From JAVBLG01 sp031553655 (lineage in GTDB: Bacteria > Desulfobacterota > Desulfovibrionia > Desulfovibrionales > Desulfovibrionaceae): a stretch of 64,000 nt of DNA. Positions 8,737 through 16,305 of this stretch are shown one piece after another (within the stretch, counting starts at the first letter, position 1; each line of letters starts with the position of its first letter). A model generated the notes under the pieces. It had not been told where the DNA came from. It did not search any database and was given only the letters and a program-made list of their open reading frames with translations. Location: positions 1-64,000 of the forward strand of contig JAVBLG010000049.1 in NCBI GenBank assembly GCA_031553655.1, given 5' to 3'. The translations under genes and the position numbers were made by a program.

Positions 8737-9130
8737 GGAGTCCTCCAAAATTTGATATCGCGCGATCAGCATTATAGTCCCCGCGACTACGCTGCTGTCG
8801 GCCAGATGGGCAAGGAAAAGTCTATGCTAGTGGTAAAAAGATATGTAATATTAACGTGATATGTAATGGAAGAACTGGCAAAACATCTTGTCGCGTAAGG
8901 CGATTTTAGACTTTAGCCACCATATCATTTTATAGCACATTTGAGATATGCTGTTAAATTATAACCGCAATTAGAACACCATGTTAAGCGGAAATCAGTA
9001 GTATTGGTTCCGGCAGTCCGTTTCTGACTAATGCCACCGTCTAAAGGTCGCACAGTACAGCCTGACGCATTTGCCGGCGGATGCGGCGATGCACCAACCA
9101 GTATGATAGCCTTGTGATTACTTTACTAAA
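8737..9130. other. Intergenic stretch without a supported gene
   Basis: About 390 bases between rubrerythrin and the terminator of the TPR gene. It is AT-rich around 8820-8990. The 5' part must hold the rubrerythrin promoter on the minus strand. I see no convincing gene or RNA. Confidence 0.5.
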
Positions 9131-9160
9131 ACCGCCAGGCTCCAGATGGAGCCCGGCGGT
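9131..9160 (-). terminator. Rho-independent terminator of the ccmF-TPR operon
   Basis: ACCGCC-A-GGCTCC, loop AGAT, GGAGCC-C-GGCGGT gives a 12-bp stem with one mismatch. On the minus strand it is followed by TTTTA. It lies 30 bp past the stop of the TPR gene. Confidence 0.8.
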
Positions 9161-9189
9161 TTATATACCTGAACGAGACGAGCCTGCGC

Positions 9190-9780
9190 TTATAACTCCG
9201 CCATTTCTTCCTGAACGCTCTTGATAAAATTCTTTTCCTGAGGCTTTAAATCAAGAACGCGCTGAAAGTATGCTCTGGCCTTGTCTTTTTCCTTAAAGAC
9301 ATATTTGTTGACCATGCCAAGATAATACAGGGCGTGATACTCATTGGGGTCGATGCCCAGAATTTTTTCATAATCGGCCACCGCGTCATGATAGCGGTCC
9401 GACCGTATCAAGGCCGCCGCGCGGTGGGTGAGCGCGTTGATGTCGTTGGGCATAAGGTCGATGACCTTGGCCCAGAACAGAGTGGCTCTTTCCCAATCCT
9501 GCGCGCGGCTGAAAGCCTCGGCCAGCTCCTGCAGGGCTTCGGTGTCTTTGGGGTTCTTACGCAGCTTGTCCATAAGCGCGGGAACTTCCGCCAGCATCTG
9601 TTCCTGGCCCTGCCCTTCTCCGCCGGATGCCTGCGACGCCCGCACGCCGCTCGGTATGCCCGCGCCATTAATGAACGACGTCATAAAGATGATGACGATA
9701 CCCACCGCCATCAGGCAGATAATCGGCTTGCGCATGGCGAATTCAGCCGTTTGAGTGCAATTTGCTTTATTCTTCGCCAT
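9190..9780 (-). CDS. TPR protein, CcmH/CcmI-like cytochrome c maturation partner
   Basis: A 196-residue protein with one N-terminal membrane anchor (about residues 19-38) and three to four tetratricopeptide units from about residue 65 to 180 (for example DTEALQELAEAFSRAQDWERA, INALTHRAAALIRSDRYHDA, YHALYYLGMVNKYVFKEKDKA). It overlaps the end of ccmF by 14 bp, so the two are cotranslated. In system I maturation, TPR proteins of the CcmI/NrfG type hold apocytochrome for the CcmF heme lyase, which is the probable role here. A good terminator follows. Confidence 0.7.
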   Translation of the reverse strand: MAKNKANCTQTAEFAMRKPIICLMAVGIVIIFMTSFINGAGIPSGVRASQASGGEGQGQEQMLAEVPALMDKLRKNPKDTEALQELAEAFSRAQDWERATLFWAKVIDLMPNDINALTHRAAALIRSDRYHDAVADYEKILGIDPNEYHALYYLGMVNKYVFKEKDKARAYFQRVLDLKPQEKNFIKSVQEEMAEL

Positions 9781-11668
9781 GATTTTCTCCTTTGCGCGAT
9801 GCCTGCACGCGCCAGGCCAGCAATGGCAGAATGCTGATTAGGATGGAGCCGATCCATAGCCAGTTGATCATAGGGTGCACGCTGACCCGGAGCGGCTTTA
9901 GCTGACCGTTTTCAATGTCGTGAATAGTGGAGTAAAATTCATTGCCCAAACTGAACAGCGTGGAAACCTCACTGTTGGGATGATCGAAGTTGCGATAAAT
10001 CCGCTGCTGCGGTTTCAGCGTGCCTATGACTTTATTATCCTTGCTTATTTCAATATCCGCTTCATTGATGGTCAGATTATCGCCTTTGATCTGGCGCAGG
10101 TTTTTATAGGTGAAGGTGTACCCGTCCGAAGAAAAACTTTCGTTCAGCGCCATGGGGCGTTCCCAATTTTTTTGAAACGGGCCGGACACGGCAACCCCCA
10201 GAACAATAAGCGCGAAGGCCACATGCGCTCCCTGGCTGGCCAGAAAGCTCCGGTTCCACGCTTTTGCCCCCATGGTCAAAGCCAGCATGACTACAGTGGC
10301 CAAAACGGCGGCGGCCGAGGCCACACCCGCAATGGCGAGATACGGCCTGATCCCCTGCATGACTCCGATCACAAGGATTAACGTCCACACTGTCGCGGGC
10401 ACAAGGGCGAGGCGCGGTTTCCAGAGCCCGCCCTGCCAGCCGAACCACGGAGCGCAGGCCAGAATCATGGCCAGCAGCGTGAACAGGGGCAGGCATACGG
10501 CATTGTAAAAACTCTGGGTCACACCGGAGGGCCGAGGGTCCCACAGTTGGCTGATAACCGGCCATATGGTGCCGAGCACCACAAGAAGGCCGAGGCACAG
10601 GAACAGCCAGGCCAGCAGCACCATTATCCCGGTTCTGCTGTTAAGCGGGGGCAACTGCTCAAACCCGGCCCGGGGCATGCCCGCAATAACCATGAGGCTT
10701 AAAACGCCTATAAACACTATCCCGAACAGCAGAGGAGCGCCCACCGCGCCCTGGCCGAAGGCGTGCAAAGACTCCACAACCCCGCTGCGCACCAGATAGG
10801 TGGCGAAAATGCACAGAAGAAATGTTACGCAGGTGAGGAAAACATTGATGCGTGATAGATAGCCGAACCGTCGTTCCACTATGCAGGTATGCAGCAGCGC
10901 CGTGGCCGAGAACCAGGGAATGAGCGAGGCGTTTTCCACCGGATCCCAGGCCCAGTAGCCGCCCCAGCCAAGCTCCATATAGGCCCACCAGGCCCCGAGC
11001 AAAATTCCGGAGGTCAGCGTGGCCCAGGACATGAGAATCCAATTGTGCGAGGGTTCATGCCACGCCTTGCCGTCTCCCGCCATCACGGCCCCCAGGGCCA
11101 GGCAGGCCGGAATGGTGAAGCCGGCATAGCCCATGAACAGCAGGGGCGGATGCAGCACCATGCCGATATTGCGCAGCAACGGATTCAGCCCCTGCCCGTC
11201 GCCTGGAGGATTATCGAGCATTGCGAACGGATTGCTCATTCTGGTCAGCAAAAGCAGAAAAAACGCCTGTACCAGCATGTAGAATAACCAGAAATAGATC
11301 TGATGTCCGGCGGATAATTTTTGGTATGACGCGCTTCTGGTGAGCATATAGCCGAAAGCCGCCACCAGGACGGCCCAAAAAAGCAAAGAGCCTTCCTGCC
11401 CGGCCCAAAAGGCCGCCAGGGTGTAGAAAAGCGGCAAGGTATTATCGGTGTACCGGGCCACATATGACAAGGAGTAATCGCGCGCCAGCAGCGCGTACAA
11501 CAAAGCCAGGGAAGCAGCCAGCAGCAAAAGGAAGGTGCCGGTCTGCATTTTTTCCAGAATGTTTACTCGTTCGGCCCGGCCGATCCACGCCTGATGACAG
11601 GCGAGCGCGGATCCGGCCAGGCATAGCGCCAATGCTGCGAGCATGGCTCCATGTGCGGCTAAGTACAT
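9767..11668 (-). CDS. ccmF: Heme lyase CcmF (cytochrome c-type biogenesis)
   Basis: A 633-residue polytopic membrane protein with the tryptophan-rich heme-handling signature WGGYWAWDPVENASLIPWF at about residues 230-248. It also has other CcmF marks: ALLARDYSLSYVARYTDNTLPLFY, NPLLRNIGMVLHPPLLFMGY, and histidines in periplasmic loops. Length fits CcmF (about 640). GGAGGA precedes ATG 11668. It transfers heme to apocytochromes in the periplasm. No ccmABCDE is adjacent; only the TPR gene follows, so the remaining maturation genes must be elsewhere. Confidence 0.92.
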   Translation of the reverse strand: MYLAAHGAMLAALALCLAGSALACHQAWIGRAERVNILEKMQTGTFLLLLAASLALLYALLARDYSLSYVARYTDNTLPLFYTLAAFWAGQEGSLLFWAVLVAAFGYMLTRSASYQKLSAGHQIYFWLFYMLVQAFFLLLLTRMSNPFAMLDNPPGDGQGLNPLLRNIGMVLHPPLLFMGYAGFTIPACLALGAVMAGDGKAWHEPSHNWILMSWATLTSGILLGAWWAYMELGWGGYWAWDPVENASLIPWFSATALLHTCIVERRFGYLSRINVFLTCVTFLLCIFATYLVRSGVVESLHAFGQGAVGAPLLFGIVFIGVLSLMVIAGMPRAGFEQLPPLNSRTGIMVLLAWLFLCLGLLVVLGTIWPVISQLWDPRPSGVTQSFYNAVCLPLFTLLAMILACAPWFGWQGGLWKPRLALVPATVWTLILVIGVMQGIRPYLAIAGVASAAAVLATVVMLALTMGAKAWNRSFLASQGAHVAFALIVLGVAVSGPFQKNWERPMALNESFSSDGYTFTYKNLRQIKGDNLTINEADIEISKDNKVIGTLKPQQRIYRNFDHPNSEVSTLFSLGNEFYSTIHDIENGQLKPLRVSVHPMINWLWIGSILISILPLLAWRVQASRKGENHGEE

Positions 11669-11764
11669 TGTTCCTCCAAACGGGAGCGGGTTGAAAAATG
11701 GCTGATGAAATACTTTTTACCGGCGCTGTTTCAGGCGCGGCAAACTCTTTATTGCGCGAAAAAG

Positions 11765-12265
11765 CTACTTCTGCGGGAGTCTTCCTCCGGGAAACGCGAA
11801 ATCCACGGAAGAAGCCATGGAATTCAATTCCTCCAGGGCTTTGGCCGTGACATCAAGGTTCGCCCCGGAAGCGAGCACCGCATTTTTTACCAAAATCATA
11901 TCGTAACCGTTCTTGGCGCGGCAGGCTTCAACAGCCCTGTTGAACGCCTCGGTAATAATTTCGGCCACGTTTTGTTGGGCTTCATTGAATTGTTTCTGGA
12001 CTTCACCGAGCTTTTTCTGCAATTCTTCCTGCGCCGCTTTCTTTTCTTCTTCAGATCCCGTGTCTACTTTCTTTTGCAATTCAGCCAGTTCCACCTCAAA
12101 TTTTGAAGAAAGAGATTGCAGGTAATCCTTGCCATTCTGGATCAATGTGCTCTGCGTATACACAACCTCGGAATCGACTATCGCCAATTTGGGGGTTGCA
12201 TAACAGTTGGTTGTCAACAAGCCGAGGATGAGCAGTGAAGACAGGCAAAAAAAGGTACGAATCAT
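11765..12265 (-). CDS. Skp/OmpH-like periplasmic chaperone
   Basis: A 166-residue exported protein: signal peptide about 1-23 (IRTFFCLSSLLILGLLTTNCYA), then KLAIVDSEVVYTQST, the start of the Skp fold, a long charged coiled-coil arm (residues about 45-110, Glu/Lys/Gln-rich) and a C-terminal strand region. Skp holds unfolded outer-membrane proteins. The ATG at 12265 is preferred over an upstream in-frame ATG (12325) because it starts the signal peptide and follows GGAG. It lies 69 bp downstream of the PP2C gene on the same strand. Confidence 0.75.
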   Translation of the reverse strand: MIRTFFCLSSLLILGLLTTNCYATPKLAIVDSEVVYTQSTLIQNGKDYLQSLSSKFEVELAELQKKVDTGSEEEKKAAQEELQKKLGEVQKQFNEAQQNVAEIITEAFNRAVEACRAKNGYDMILVKNAVLASGANLDVTAKALEELNSMASSVDFAFPGGRLPQK

Positions 12266-12333
12266 GTGTGCTCCGCAGCAATATGTTATATTGTTGTTAA
12301 TGTATGGGATTAAGATGTTTTTCACTGAATTTA

Positions 12334-13050
12334 TTATATAACTTTCGCCACAATTACTGTAATATTGTCCCTTCCTCCGGCCTCAAGCGCCGCGTGCAGA
12401 AGCTTTTCAGCCTTTTCGGCGGCATTTATTCCCATATTCATAATTTGCTCAATCAATTCAAAAGATATTTCGTCGTGCAGGCCGTCCGTGCACAAAAGAA
12501 GCAGGTCGCCCAAGGCCAAATTCTGATTGCCGAACTCCGGATTAATGCTTTGGCAGCCCAGGCATTGTTCGAGAATGCTTTTTAAAGGATGGCATCGCGC
12601 CTCTTCCATGGTAATGTCTCCATCCTCGATCATGCTGGTCAAAAAACGATGATCCCTGGTTAATTGCTCCAATTTGTTGCCATGCAGCCTGTAAAGGCGG
12701 CTGTCTCCAACATGCGCCCAGAAAATGGCCCCATTTTGCAACAAGGCGGCGGTGAGCGTGGTCCCCATGCCGTCCAGGTCCGGGTTCATACGGCTGTAAT
12801 TTACGATGGATTCATGCCCGATTGTTACGGCCCGGCTTAACAGTTCCGGGGTAAAGCGCTTTGCGCCGCTTAATCCGTCGAACGCTTTCAGCGCCATTGC
12901 GGAGGCCTGTTTTCCGCCGGGCATGCCGCCCATGCCGTCGGCCACCGCCAGCAGAATGGAGCCATCATCCTGCTGTTGAGTAAAAAAAGCGTCTTCGTTC
13001 GTTTTTCTCGTTTTTCCCGCATGACTGACGGTATTAAATGCAATGTCCAT
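12334..13050 (-). CDS. PP2C-family serine/threonine phosphatase
   Basis: A 238-residue cytosolic PPM phosphatase. The metal-binding motifs are complete: KTRKTNEDAFF near residue 20, VADGMGGMPGG at 37-46, GTTLTAAL, HVGDSRLYRL, LLLCTDGLHDE and GGRDNITVIV at the end. GGAGG precedes the ATG. It lies 14 bp downstream of a Ser/Thr kinase gene, the usual eukaryotic-type kinase-phosphatase pair, and most likely reverses phosphorylation by that kinase. Confidence 0.92.
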   Translation of the reverse strand: MDIAFNTVSHAGKTRKTNEDAFFTQQQDDGSILLAVADGMGGMPGGKQASAMALKAFDGLSGAKRFTPELLSRAVTIGHESIVNYSRMNPDLDGMGTTLTAALLQNGAIFWAHVGDSRLYRLHGNKLEQLTRDHRFLTSMIEDGDITMEEARCHPLKSILEQCLGCQSINPEFGNQNLALGDLLLLCTDGLHDEISFELIEQIMNMGINAAEKAEKLLHAALEAGGRDNITVIVAKVI

Positions 13051-13064
13051 TTACCGCCTCCGGC

Positions 13065-14837
13065 CTAAGATGTTATGTTGCGGACGGTGCGAAAGCCCAC
13101 GTCCGGGAAGCATTCCCACTTTTGCCGCGCAAGCGGGCAAAACCCGTCACCTACGTCTTCTTTGGCTTCAAAGGCCAGATAACGCCGCGTCTCTCCCGTT
13201 TTTTCATAGCCCCATTCGCCGGATATACGCTGGTCATAGCCGGTTGGCAGACCGTTGCGCCGGGCCACAACCCATTGCCCAAGATCGGGAAGTTCCCGGT
13301 TATAATAGTGCGCATAGGCCTGCGCTCCCTCCGGGGAAACCCGCACCACCGGCTTGCCCGCGTCATCTCCGGAACTGAGCGCGAACTTGCCGTCGCGGTA
13401 CACAATTGGTTCATAACCCTCGCGCACTTCGCCCAGCAGCAGGTAAACGCCGCCACGAAACGACACCACCGCATCCTGAACAGTAAGCGTGTCTTTCACG
13501 GCATTAAGAAAGGTCACATAGCGCTCATTGCTCACCAGTCCTTCTTCCATATAAAAGGACTTTACCGAAGCCGTGCGCGGCGCGGAGCCGGGTTCCGCCC
13601 CCAAACGGGCTTCGCCGCCCGGCACCAATTTCAGTTGAGCGCCGTCCGACTCGCGCAATTTTTCCGACTTCCGATGGGAATCATCAGGAGTAGAGGCCGA
13701 AGAAAAAACTGGAGCGGAAGACACGACAGCCGATGCCGGGTGTTGTTCAGCCACTTTTTCCTGATATTGGGTGTGGTAGAAATAAAGGAATACCCCGCAG
13801 AGCAACAGGACAACCGCGCCAGCATGCAGGATGTTCCTGAACGTGTTGCGCGGGGCGGTATTTATGAAGTTTGTGCTTTCCTCCACGCATCCGGAAAGCT
13901 CGCGCAATTCCCGGTACAGATCGGAAACGGAAGATGTGCGGCATTGCGGTTCTTCTCCGGTGGCTTTACGCATGATCGCGTCAAGCCGCGCGAAAAATGC
14001 CTTGTCTTCTTCCGCGCAAGCCTCAATCTCCAGCCCCACCTGTTTGAAAGCCAGACGGCCCTTGTTGGCCGCCTTGCCATGCACAAGCTCAAAAAGAATT
14101 TTGCCCAGGGCGTATACATCCGCACTGGCGTCAACCATTCCCCCATCCTCAAATTGCTCTTTGGGCATATAAAAAATGGTACCCAGGATGTTGGCCGTAT
14201 GGGTAAGCCCATGCTGATGCCGCATACGCGCCAGGCCAAAGTCGGCTATTTTGGGAATGTTACCGTCAAGCATTATATTTTCGGGCTTTATGTCCCGGTG
14301 GATTATCCCGGCTTCATGCACCGCAGCCAGGCCTTGCAAAACCGGCATGTAATATGTTTTAAGCCATTGGCATACGGTTTTTCGGTCAAAGCCGCAGCCG
14401 TCATCGGGAATAACGGATCGCAGCGTAGCGCCGGGTATGTATTCCATAACAATGTATTCGAGCTTATTCCCTTCTATTTCCTCCAAATCAAAATCAAAAA
14501 CCTGCAATACATTGGGGTGGCGTATGCTGGCCATGGCCCGCACTTCACGGCGAAAACGTTCTTTTTCCGCTGCAAGTTCTTCAACATTGCCTTCAAGGGA
14601 ATTCACAAAATTCGGCGAAATAACCTTCAGCGCCACATTGCGCTGCAAGTTTTTTTGATGCGCCAGGTATACGTCGCCTTTGCCCCCGGATGCGATATGC
14701 TCCAGAATTTCCCATTTTTCATTGAGGATCAGGCCTGGTTTCAAAAATATTCGCACAGGTTCAAGCTCATAACAGCTGCCGGAGCCGGATTTGCCAGATA
14801 AAGATGAAGTTGCGCCGTCGGAGTTTTTTTGGGTCAT
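13065..14837 (-). CDS. Membrane Ser/Thr protein kinase with extracytoplasmic FGE-sulfatase-type domain
   Basis: A 590-residue protein. The cytoplasmic Hanks-type kinase (about 40-315) has a glycine loop ASGGKGDVYLA, catalytic K71 in VALKVI, HRDIKPENIML at 180-190 and DFGLA at 199-203. A transmembrane helix follows (about 336-354), then a Ser/Pro-rich stalk and a C-terminal domain of the formylglycine-generating/SUMF1 fold (about 410-588: LKLVPGGEARLG, VSNERYVTFLNAV, KPVVRVSPEGAQAYAHYYNRELPD, FPDVGFRTVR). Such outer domains may sense ligands; active-site cysteines for formylglycine formation are not evident. It precedes the PP2C gene. The start codon has a weak ribosome binding site. Confidence 0.85.
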   Translation of the reverse strand: MTQKNSDGATSSLSGKSGSGSCYELEPVRIFLKPGLILNEKWEILEHIASGGKGDVYLAHQKNLQRNVALKVISPNFVNSLEGNVEELAAEKERFRREVRAMASIRHPNVLQVFDFDLEEIEGNKLEYIVMEYIPGATLRSVIPDDGCGFDRKTVCQWLKTYYMPVLQGLAAVHEAGIIHRDIKPENIMLDGNIPKIADFGLARMRHQHGLTHTANILGTIFYMPKEQFEDGGMVDASADVYALGKILFELVHGKAANKGRLAFKQVGLEIEACAEEDKAFFARLDAIMRKATGEEPQCRTSSVSDLYRELRELSGCVEESTNFINTAPRNTFRNILHAGAVVLLLCGVFLYFYHTQYQEKVAEQHPASAVVSSAPVFSSASTPDDSHRKSEKLRESDGAQLKLVPGGEARLGAEPGSAPRTASVKSFYMEEGLVSNERYVTFLNAVKDTLTVQDAVVSFRGGVYLLLGEVREGYEPIVYRDGKFALSSGDDAGKPVVRVSPEGAQAYAHYYNRELPDLGQWVVARRNGLPTGYDQRISGEWGYEKTGETRRYLAFEAKEDVGDGFCPLARQKWECFPDVGFRTVRNITS

Positions 14838-14959
14838 GCGGATTGCCGCCAGGATTGAAGTTTATGGTTTGGGTGGTTATTTTCGGATAGAAACCGTAAT
14901 GCGCAAAATTGTGCGGCAAAGAACATTCACTTCTCTGCCGCACATATGCAATTCACAGT

Positions 14960-15421
14960 TTACCAGTGCCCGCCGCCATGCCCTCCGCCATAGCCGCCAT
15001 ATCCCCCTCCGTGGCCGCCGCCATGCCCATAACCGTGTGCCATCATGTTATTATATCCCGCGCACCGGCCGTTGACCGTAATTCCCTCTTTGGCCATTTC
15101 GGCGCTGAACGATACTTCGGCGGAGCGGATTTTACCCATAATTTCACCGATATCCCTGCTCAGAGATTCAATTTTGGCCGTATCCGGGGTTGCGCTGTCA
15201 AGCTGCGCGGCAAGATCGGACTTTTTGGCGAACAACTGTTGCGCGAGAGGAGCAAGCGCCTCCTGATGCGCAACTTCCAGTTGCCTGGCCTTGTTCATCT
15301 GTTCCTGACCGGTGTACCCGGAGGCGTGGGATACCGGGAGGGCGGAGGCCGAACCGGCCAGGCCCAAAATTGCGAAGACGCCCATTATTGCCGCTCCCTT
15401 ACGAAAATTAGCCGTGTTCAT
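14960..15421 (-). CDS. ZraP/Spy-like periplasmic zinc-associated protein
   Basis: A 153-residue exported protein: signal peptide (FRKGAAIMGVFAILGLAGSASA), a helical LTXXQ-like core (residues about 40-110: EQMNKARQLEVAHQEALAPLAQQL, AQLDSATPDTAKIESLSRDIGEIM) and a C-terminal Gly/His/Tyr-rich tail with repeated GHGG units that could bind metal. This is the layout of ZraP, a zinc-binding chaperone controlled by ZraSR, whose likely homologues lie 900 bp away. AAGGA precedes ATG 15421; an in-frame ATG at 15436 is possible. It is the last gene of a three-gene minus-strand operon. Confidence 0.75.
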   Translation of the reverse strand: MNTANFRKGAAIMGVFAILGLAGSASALPVSHASGYTGQEQMNKARQLEVAHQEALAPLAQQLFAKKSDLAAQLDSATPDTAKIESLSRDIGEIMGKIRSAEVSFSAEMAKEGITVNGRCAGYNNMMAHGYGHGGGHGGGYGGYGGGHGGGHW

Positions 15422-15479
15422 TATGCTGTCCTTCATTATCAAGTGTTTCGGGTAACAATTGCGTTCCACTTTTATATTG

Positions 15480-15510
15480 CCACATTGAAAATACGTTATT
15501 CTCAATGTGG
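15480..15510 (-). other. Hairpin between the SHOCT gene and the ZraP-like gene
   Basis: CCACATTGA (15480-15488) and TCAATGTGG (15502-15510) are a perfect 9-bp inverted repeat with a 13-nt spacer. No T run follows on the minus strand, so it is more likely an operator or an mRNA processing or stability hairpin than a terminator. Confidence 0.5.
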
Positions 15511-15517
15511 ATTAATT

Positions 15518-15724
15518 TTAAAGAACTTCTCTGATACTGTTGAATTCATCCATAGTGATGTCTCCAGAAGCAAGGCGTCTTTTAAGGATTTCCAGAGAAT
15601 CCCGTTTATCGGCATTATCACTTTTCCGTATGTATTTAGCATAAATGAAGCAGCCCATGACTATTGCCCCCGCCAGAAGAAGCGCGCCCCCTCCCATGCC
15701 GTGGATAAAATTGATCCCATGCAT
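15518..15724 (-). CDS. Small membrane protein with SHOCT domain
   Basis: A 68-residue product: one membrane helix (about residues 9-31, GGALLLAGAIVMGCFIYAKYI) and a C-terminal SHOCT motif (SLEILKRRLASGDITMDEFNSIREVL). SHOCT domains are short oligomerisation modules common on small membrane proteins. The start at 15724 follows GGAGA; an in-frame ATG at 15754 would add ten residues. It is the middle gene of the sigma-54 operon. Confidence 0.75.
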   Translation of the reverse strand: MHGINFIHGMGGGALLLAGAIVMGCFIYAKYIRKSDNADKRDSLEILKRRLASGDITMDEFNSIREVL

Positions 15725-15771
15725 ATCCGTTCTCTCCTTCATGACGGGTTGCAAATATGGCTCACGCCTTC

Positions 15772-16044
15772 CTATTTGCTTGCGGGGTTATCGCTGTGCT
15801 TGGGATCGTTGCGTTCCGACTCGTGAATGGCCTGGTTGTTCTGCGCCTGCTCGTGCCCGCCGCCATGCTGGTTGAAAGAAGGAGCCTGGCCGCCGCTTTG
15901 CTGTGCGGGCGCTACACCATGGTGCTGGCCGTTTCCATGCCACGATGAGCGGTTGTGGTCTTCTCCGTGCCAGGCATAAGCGGCCGAACCCGCGCCAAGG
16001 GAAACAACAAGGGCCGCAGCCGCGAAAATGGTAATTTTTTTCAT
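15772..16044 (-). CDS. Small exported histidine-rich protein
   Basis: A 90-residue product with a clear signal peptide (KKITIFAAAALVVSLGAGSAAYA) and a mature part rich in His, Gln, Asn and Gly (WHGEDHNRSSWHGNGQHHG, HGGGHEQAQ), so metal binding is plausible. CAGGAG lies before the ATG. It is the first gene after a very good sigma-54 promoter. I do not recognise a named family. Confidence 0.7.
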   Translation of the reverse strand: MKKITIFAAAALVVSLGAGSAAYAWHGEDHNRSSWHGNGQHHGVAPAQQSGGQAPSFNQHGGGHEQAQNNQAIHESERNDPKHSDNPASK

Positions 16045-16156
16045 AACAATCTCCTGTGCATTTTTTTAATTATGTAACCGGCTTGCGGCCTAAGCCGCGC
16101 GCTACGTCTTTTTCTACTCAACTCCAGTGGCCGGTTTCCGTTGATGCCTTCTATAA

Positions 16157-16172
16157 GGCAAGTAGCATGCCA
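16157..16172 (-). promoter_or_regulatory. Sigma-54 promoter of the His-rich/SHOCT/ZraP-like operon
   Basis: On the minus strand TGGCATGCTACTTGCC matches the sigma-54 consensus TGGCACG-N4-TTGC, with GG and GC separated by exactly 10 bp. It lies about 115 bp upstream of ATG 16044. A sigma-54-dependent response regulator is encoded next door. Confidence 0.8.
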
Positions 16173-16256
16173 GATTACTTTTTTGATGATAATATATTGA
16201 TATAAAAGTTTATTATCGAAAACAGCTTTCTTTCACTCCAAAATATTTCGATAAAA

Positions 16257-16295
16257 TTTACTCGGATGGCTTGACCAGGCGAGTAAAAAATACTC
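16257..16295. promoter_or_regulatory. Enhancer-type binding sites for the ZraR-like regulator
   Basis: TTTACTCG (16257-16264) and CGAGTAAA (16280-16287) form an inverted repeat. A second, overlapping one is GAGTA-N5-TACTC (16281-16295). They lie about 110-150 bp upstream of the expected sigma-54 transcription start, the usual distance for an activator, and just in front of the sensor kinase gene. Confidence 0.6.
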
Positions 16296-16305
16296 AAATA
16301 AAAGC

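Noticed and set aside
7849..8859. Long plus-strand frame over the rubrerythrin gene
   Set aside because: It is the reverse of a clear rubrerythrin and of the EB_dh 5' end; no motif of its own.
13038..14801. Long plus-strand frame of 587 codons opposite the kinase gene
   Set aside because: The minus strand encodes complete kinase and FGE-type motifs; the plus frame is a GC-rich shadow.
15465..15495. Second sigma-54 promoter before the ZraP-like gene
   Set aside because: The best match (TGGAACG then TTGTT) lacks the GC at -12 with correct spacing; the upstream promoter at 16157 is enough for the operon.
15480..15510. Intrinsic terminator between SHOCT and ZraP-like genes
   Set aside because: The 9-bp stem has a 13-nt loop and no T run on the minus strand.
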